From NCBI RefSeq assembly GCF_007097245.1, contig NZ_VJZT01000011.1, forward strand, positions 62,001 through 126,000: 64,000 nt of DNA, in the 5' to 3' direction. The translations under genes were made by a program, and so were the position numbers. The notes under the pieces were generated by a model, which was given only the letters and a program-made list of their open reading frames with translations, had not been told where the DNA came from and did not search any database. Of the stretch, positions 60,336-64,000 are shown piece after piece; position 1 is the first letter of the stretch; every line of letters starts with the position of its first letter. This DNA is from Flavobacterium restrictum (GTDB lineage: Bacteria > Bacteroidota > Bacteroidia > Flavobacteriales > Flavobacteriaceae).

Positions 60336-61514
60336 CTATTTGAATTTGTTATTGGCAAGAATTGATTTGATTTTTGCTTTTAAATCTTCTCCTGTATCGT
60401 AAATCATTTGTTCGTTGCTAGGAAATGGGACTGCTTTTTTATCAAAAAACGAATAATAATTATCGTCAGAGGCGCGTCTATCTCCTTTGTAGGTGGCATA
60501 CATGTTTTCGAAAATAAATTCGCTAGTTACTGGAAATGATTGTATTAATTCGTTGGTTCTGGAATTTACAAAATCAATTTTGGCAGTTACTTGGCAGGAT
60601 TTGTATTGTCTGAATTCATAAATGCGTACGGTTGCCATTTTGAGATTATCGACAAGTACTTCTTTTCCTTTTTCGTCCAAGACAACTTTGCCATTGGCAT
60701 CAATCAATCGTTTTTGACCGTCTTTTATTTGTCGTTCTTTTACGAATTCTTTTTCTTTTATTTGCTCTGGCGAAAGGTATATTGCTCTAAAATTGATGAG
60801 CATATTGTAATTGTAATCAATTCCTTGTTGCTTGCTATTGTGATATACAGTCCATTTATCGTTGAGTCCGTAGGTGCTAAAATCCAATAAATCATTTTGC
60901 AAACGAACGGGAATTATCATATTGGTTTCGTTGTGTGTGCTGACCATGACAAAATCGGTTCCTTTAAATTGGGCTTCGTCTATTCGTTTTAGTACATCCT
61001 TATAATTGGGATTGATTTGGTTGAGATAATTCAAATCGTCATAGGCTTTGCGAAAACTCATTTTATTTGTAGTTAATAGCAATGCTTTGGCATTAGTATA
61101 TAGGTAATTCGATAAATTATTTTTGCTGAAAACAATCTCGGAATTATAGTTGTCAAAAGGGAAAATAGCATTCCGACCTTCTTTTAGGAGTCGCAAGGGC
61201 AGTATTGGTTTTATTTTTTCCTGACGTTCGTTCAGTTGCATATATAGTGTATACAATTTTTCGATTTGTGCTGGATTTGCCTCTTTGGTCAGTAAATTGA
61301 TCTCGTTTAAATCGCGTTCTTTGGCTTTGGCGAAAGCCTCTTCGAGCAAATAAATATAATCTTGCTTGCCTTTTTTGTCTTTATTGGTTTTTAAATTGGC
61401 AATCGCATTCTCAATTGCTTGATCATAATTTCCATTGCTTACTAAATTTTTGGTTTGTTTTACGCCACAAGAAGTGAGGAGGATTAGTACTGCTAAAAGA
61501 GTAATTTTTTTCAT
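60336..61514 (-). CDS. lipoprotein with helical repeat region
   Basis: A 392-residue exported lipoprotein: signal peptide with lipobox LTSC and Cys16, then a TPR-like helical part (GNYDQAIENAIANLKTNKDK, FRKAYDDLNYLNQINPNYKD) up to about 190 and a mixed beta C-terminal half. No enzyme motif. I do not recognise the family. It is probably anchored in the outer membrane facing the periplasm. Confidence 0.75.
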   Translation of the reverse strand: MKKITLLAVLILLTSCGVKQTKNLVSNGNYDQAIENAIANLKTNKDKKGKQDYIYLLEEAFAKAKERDLNEINLLTKEANPAQIEKLYTLYMQLNERQEKIKPILPLRLLKEGRNAIFPFDNYNSEIVFSKNNLSNYLYTNAKALLLTTNKMSFRKAYDDLNYLNQINPNYKDVLKRIDEAQFKGTDFVMVSTHNETNMIIPVRLQNDLLDFSTYGLNDKWTVYHNSKQQGIDYNYNMLINFRAIYLSPEQIKEKEFVKERQIKDGQKRLIDANGKVVLDEKGKEVLVDNLKMATVRIYEFRQYKSCQVTAKIDFVNSRTNELIQSFPVTSEFIFENMYATYKGDRRASDDNYYSFFDKKAVPFPSNEQMIYDTGEDLKAKIKSILANNKFK

Positions 61515-61589
61515 GATTGTAATTTTTTAGTCAATATAGGAGCGGGTTGTTTTGGTTTAAATTGGGAATTTCAAAAACAATGCCATAAA

Positions 61590-61622
61590 AAAACCTAACA
61601 AGCTGGTTTGATGTTAGGTTTT
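61590..61622. terminator. terminator after fumarylacetoacetase
   Basis: ACCTAACA/TGTTAGGT stem with 11-base loop between A- and T-tracts, 21 bp downstream of the fahA stop on the minus strand. Confidence 0.75.
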
Positions 61623-61643
61623 GTGGAATGTTTCATTTTGTTT

Positions 61644-62927
61644 TTATTTTCGTGTAAAAGGAGGTAGCAGTTTACTAGAAACTTCGCCAAAACCAATGCG
61701 TACTTGCCCGTTTTGACAATGCCCTTTTATAATAACGGTATCAAAATCATTGATGAATTTTCTAGAGCTACCATCATTTAATTGAATGGGGTTTTTGCCT
61801 CCCCAAGTCAACTCAAGCATGGATCCTAGGCTATCCTGCGTAGGGCCAGAAATGGTTCCTGATCCCATCATGTCGCCTGAATTGACACGACAACCATTGG
61901 AGGTATGGTATGCTAATTGCTGGTGCATTGTCCAATATAAGTGCTTGAAATTAGAATTTGTAACTACCGTTGGTTCGCCGTTTTCGGGCTGAATGGCCAC
62001 TTCTAAATTAATATCAAATGAGTTTTTTCCTTTTTGTTGCAAATAGGGAAGAGGTGTAGGTGCTTGTTTTGGCCCCTTGGTTCGAAATGGTTCTAAAGCA
62101 TCGAGTGTTACAATCCAAGGCGAGATGGAAGTTGCAAAATTTTTAGCTAAAAATGGGCCTAGTGGTATATTTTCCCATTTTTGAATATCGCGTGCACTCC
62201 AATCATTCAATAAAACCATCCCAAAAATATAATCTTCGGCTTCGCTTATGGGAATATTTTCACCCATTATATTGGCATCGGTAGTAATAAAAGCAGTTTC
62301 TAGTTCAAAATCAACTGATCGTGATGGCCCAAAAACAGGAGTAACTTCGCCATTAGGCAAGGTTTGTCCCATGGGTCTATTTACTGGAATGTGCGAAGGA
62401 ACAATGGTGGAGCTTCTGCCGTGGTACCCTACTGGAATATGAAGCCAATTGGGCAATAGCCCGTTTTCCTGATTATGGGATATTTTGCCAACATTTGTTG
62501 CGTGCTCTTTGCTGGAATAAAAATCGGTATAATCGCCAATTAACACGGGCAATTGCATCTCTACATCAACCATGTTGAAGATGATTACATTGCGATGTTT
62601 TGTATTGTCACGCAATTCAGGATTTACAGCATCAAAAATAGCAGCAATCCGATTGCGAACCAAACGCCATGTTTTTTTGCCATCCGAAATAAAATCATTC
62701 AAGGTGTCTTGCATGAACATATCATCCGTAAGTTCAATGCCTTCAAAGTAATTCAACTGTTGTAATGCGCCCAAATCTATAGCGTAATCGCCAATTCGTG
62801 TGCCTACTGTCACTACATTTTCTTTGGTCAAAAAAACACCAAAAGGAATGTTTTGAATGGGGAAATCACTATTATTAGGAACTGGCAACCATGATTTTCG
62901 ACTGGTATTGTTGGCGGATATTGGCAT
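61644..62927 (-). CDS. fahA: fumarylacetoacetase
   Basis: A 427-residue enzyme of tyrosine degradation that splits fumarylacetoacetate to fumarate and acetoacetate. Landmarks: DYTDFYSSKEHATNVG near 132 (metal Asp, catalytic His), VGYHGRSSTIVPS near 162, DFELETAFITT near 212 and LLNDWSARDIQKWE near 244. Full length for the family. It is divergent from glyA. Confidence 0.94.
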   Translation of the reverse strand: MPISANNTSRKSWLPVPNNSDFPIQNIPFGVFLTKENVVTVGTRIGDYAIDLGALQQLNYFEGIELTDDMFMQDTLNDFISDGKKTWRLVRNRIAAIFDAVNPELRDNTKHRNVIIFNMVDVEMQLPVLIGDYTDFYSSKEHATNVGKISHNQENGLLPNWLHIPVGYHGRSSTIVPSHIPVNRPMGQTLPNGEVTPVFGPSRSVDFELETAFITTDANIMGENIPISEAEDYIFGMVLLNDWSARDIQKWENIPLGPFLAKNFATSISPWIVTLDALEPFRTKGPKQAPTPLPYLQQKGKNSFDINLEVAIQPENGEPTVVTNSNFKHLYWTMHQQLAYHTSNGCRVNSGDMMGSGTISGPTQDSLGSMLELTWGGKNPIQLNDGSSRKFINDFDTVIIKGHCQNGQVRIGFGEVSSKLLPPFTRK

Positions 62928-63001
62928 AATTTGTTAATTAATTTGTTGAAAATTACTCATCAAATATATTATAATCTAACTATTTACCAAACGTTTTTTT
63001 G

Positions 63002-63009
63002 TATTTTTG
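63002..63009 (+). promoter_or_regulatory. -7 box (TATTTTTG) of glyA
   Basis: Perfect TAnnTTTG match 25 bp before the glyA ATG, preceded by a T-tract. Confidence 0.6.
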
Positions 63010-63034
63010 CGACAAATTAACGAAAATCAAAGAA

Positions 63035-64000
63035 ATGCAACGCGACGAACAAATTTTTGACCTTATTCTTGAAGAACAAGACAGACAAATTCACGGATTG
63101 GAACTTATCGCTTCCGAAAACTTCGTAAGTGACGAAGTATTAGAAGCAGCAGGATCAGTTTTAACCAATAAATATGCCGAGGGATACCCGGGCAAAAGAT
63201 ACTACGGCGGTTGCGAAGTAGTAGATGTTATTGAGCAAATTGCTATAGATAGGGCCAAAGAATTGTTTGGAGCTGTTTATGCAAATGTGCAGCCACACTC
63301 GGGTTCCCAGGCTAATACAGCTGTGTATCACGCGTGTATCAAACCTGGAGATAAAATTCTAGGATTTGATTTGTCTCACGGAGGTCATTTAACACACGGT
63401 TCGCCTGTAAACTTTTCGGGACGTTTGTATACTCCTTCTTTTTACGGAGTTGATAAGGAAACTGGACGTTTAGATTATGATAAAATTCAAGAAATAGCCA
63501 CTAGAGAGCAACCTAAATTAATTATCGCAGGAGCTTCGGCCTATTCCCGTGATATGGATTTTGAACGTTTTAGAGTCATTGCAGATAGTGTTGGGGCTAT
63601 TTTATTGGCAGATATTTCGCATCCAGCGGGACTTATTGCCAAAGGATTATTAAACGATCCATTGCCACATTGTCATATTGTTACTACAACTACGCACAAA
63701 ACGTTGCGTGGCCCACGTGGTGGATTGATTATGATGGGGAAAGATTTTGAAAACAAAATGGGTTTGACTACTCCAAAAGGCGAAATCAGAATGATGTCTT
63801 CGCTATTGGATTTAGCCGTTTTCCCGGGTAATCAAGGGGGGCCTTTAATGCATATTATTGCCGCCAAAGCAGTCGCTTTTGGTGAAGCTTTGAAAGACGA
63901 ATTTTTTACCTACGCTTTGCAATTGCAAAAAAATGCCAATGCTATGGCGGATGCTTTTGTAAAAAGAGGGTACGAAATTATTTCTGGCGGGACAGATAAT
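63035..64000 (+). CDS. glyA: serine hydroxymethyltransferase, C-terminus outside window
   Basis: First 322 codons of a PLP enzyme that interconverts serine and glycine with tetrahydrofolate. Starts [20 protein letters not shown]; contains [20 protein letters not shown] near 25, and the PLP lysine in [14 protein letters not shown] near 230. The frame is open to the right edge. Confidence 0.95.
   Translation, partial: MQRDEQIFDLILEEQDRQIHGLELIASENFVSDEVLEAAGSVLTNKYAEGYPGKRYYGGCEVVDVIEQIAIDRAKELFGAVYANVQPHSGSQANTAVYHACIKPGDKILGFDLSHGGHLTHGSPVNFSGRLYTPSFYGVDKETGRLDYDKIQEIATREQPKLIIAGASAYSRDMDFERFRVIADSVGAILLADISHPAGLIAKGLLNDPLPHCHIVTTTTHKTLRGPRGGLIMMGKDFENKMGLTTPKGEIRMMSSLLDLAVFPGNQGGPLMHIIAAKAVAFGEALKDEFFTYALQLQKNANAMADAFVKRGYEIISGGTDN

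Overview
The window looks like a low-GC chromosome segment of a Flavobacteriia bacterium, most likely Flavobacterium or a close relative. Evidence: many promoters with a TAnnTTTG -7 box and almost no Shine-Dalgarno sites, TonB-dependent outer-membrane proteins, an arginine operon of the Bacteroidetes type (argF' carbamoyltransferase of N-acylornithine, with proA/proB inside it), a bacillithiol-associated YtxJ protein, GxxExxY and VF530 family genes, and several typical flavobacterial palindromic intergenic repeats. No rRNA, tRNA, transposase or CRISPR array was recognised.

Layout. 0-5 kb: 3' truncated menE with a CPBP protease, an ArsC-like protein, a TonB-dependent receptor. 5-12.6 kb: prfB (with the +1 programmed frameshift), threonine aldolase, YbaB, prolyl oligopeptidase, a cysteine-synthase-like enzyme, a spermidine-synthase-like methyltransferase-fold protein, an acyltransferase. 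12.6-18.4 kb: an XRE regulator divergent from an M14 peptidase across an operator-rich spacer, Lrp/AsnC regulator, PEP carboxylase, DinB protein. 18.5-26 kb: a NIPSNAP/VOC/DoxX/GNAT group, VF530, outer-membrane protein, GNAT, aldose epimerase, M1 aminopeptidase. 26-29.8 kb: agmatine deiminase and N-carbamoylputrescine amidase (putrescine from agmatine) separated by a secreted plug-like protein and a HigBA-type toxin-antitoxin pair. 29.8-38.3 kb: a nitrate/nitrite assimilation island on the minus strand: NarK-type transporter, NarL-like regulator, NarX-like kinase with a P-box-like sensor segment, DUF4202, NirD, NirB. A shared AT-rich box precedes nirB, narK and the regulator.

38.4-43 kb is the accessory region and the part most likely to hold something undescribed: a solitary reverse transcriptase that is neither a recognisable group II intron protein nor a classic retron, a 375-bp non-coding spacer upstream of it, a divergent 414-residue protein built from two copies of an SH3-like module plus a WYL-like tail, and an MntA/HepT toxin-antitoxin pair. 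Short protein remnants and repeats flank it. Then clpB, ytxJ and a TonB-domain protein.

48-60 kb is one long minus-strand arginine/proline operon, read GNAT-argG-argC-argD-proA-proB-(GxxExxY)-argF'-argB-argE-argH. Most of its gaps contain a palindromic or tandem repeat. About 230 bp upstream of the GNAT gene lies a 28-codon leader ORF carrying three rare-type Arg codons, starting at the predicted transcription start: a candidate arginine-sensing attenuator. The window ends with a lipoprotein, fumarylacetoacetase and the 5' part of glyA.
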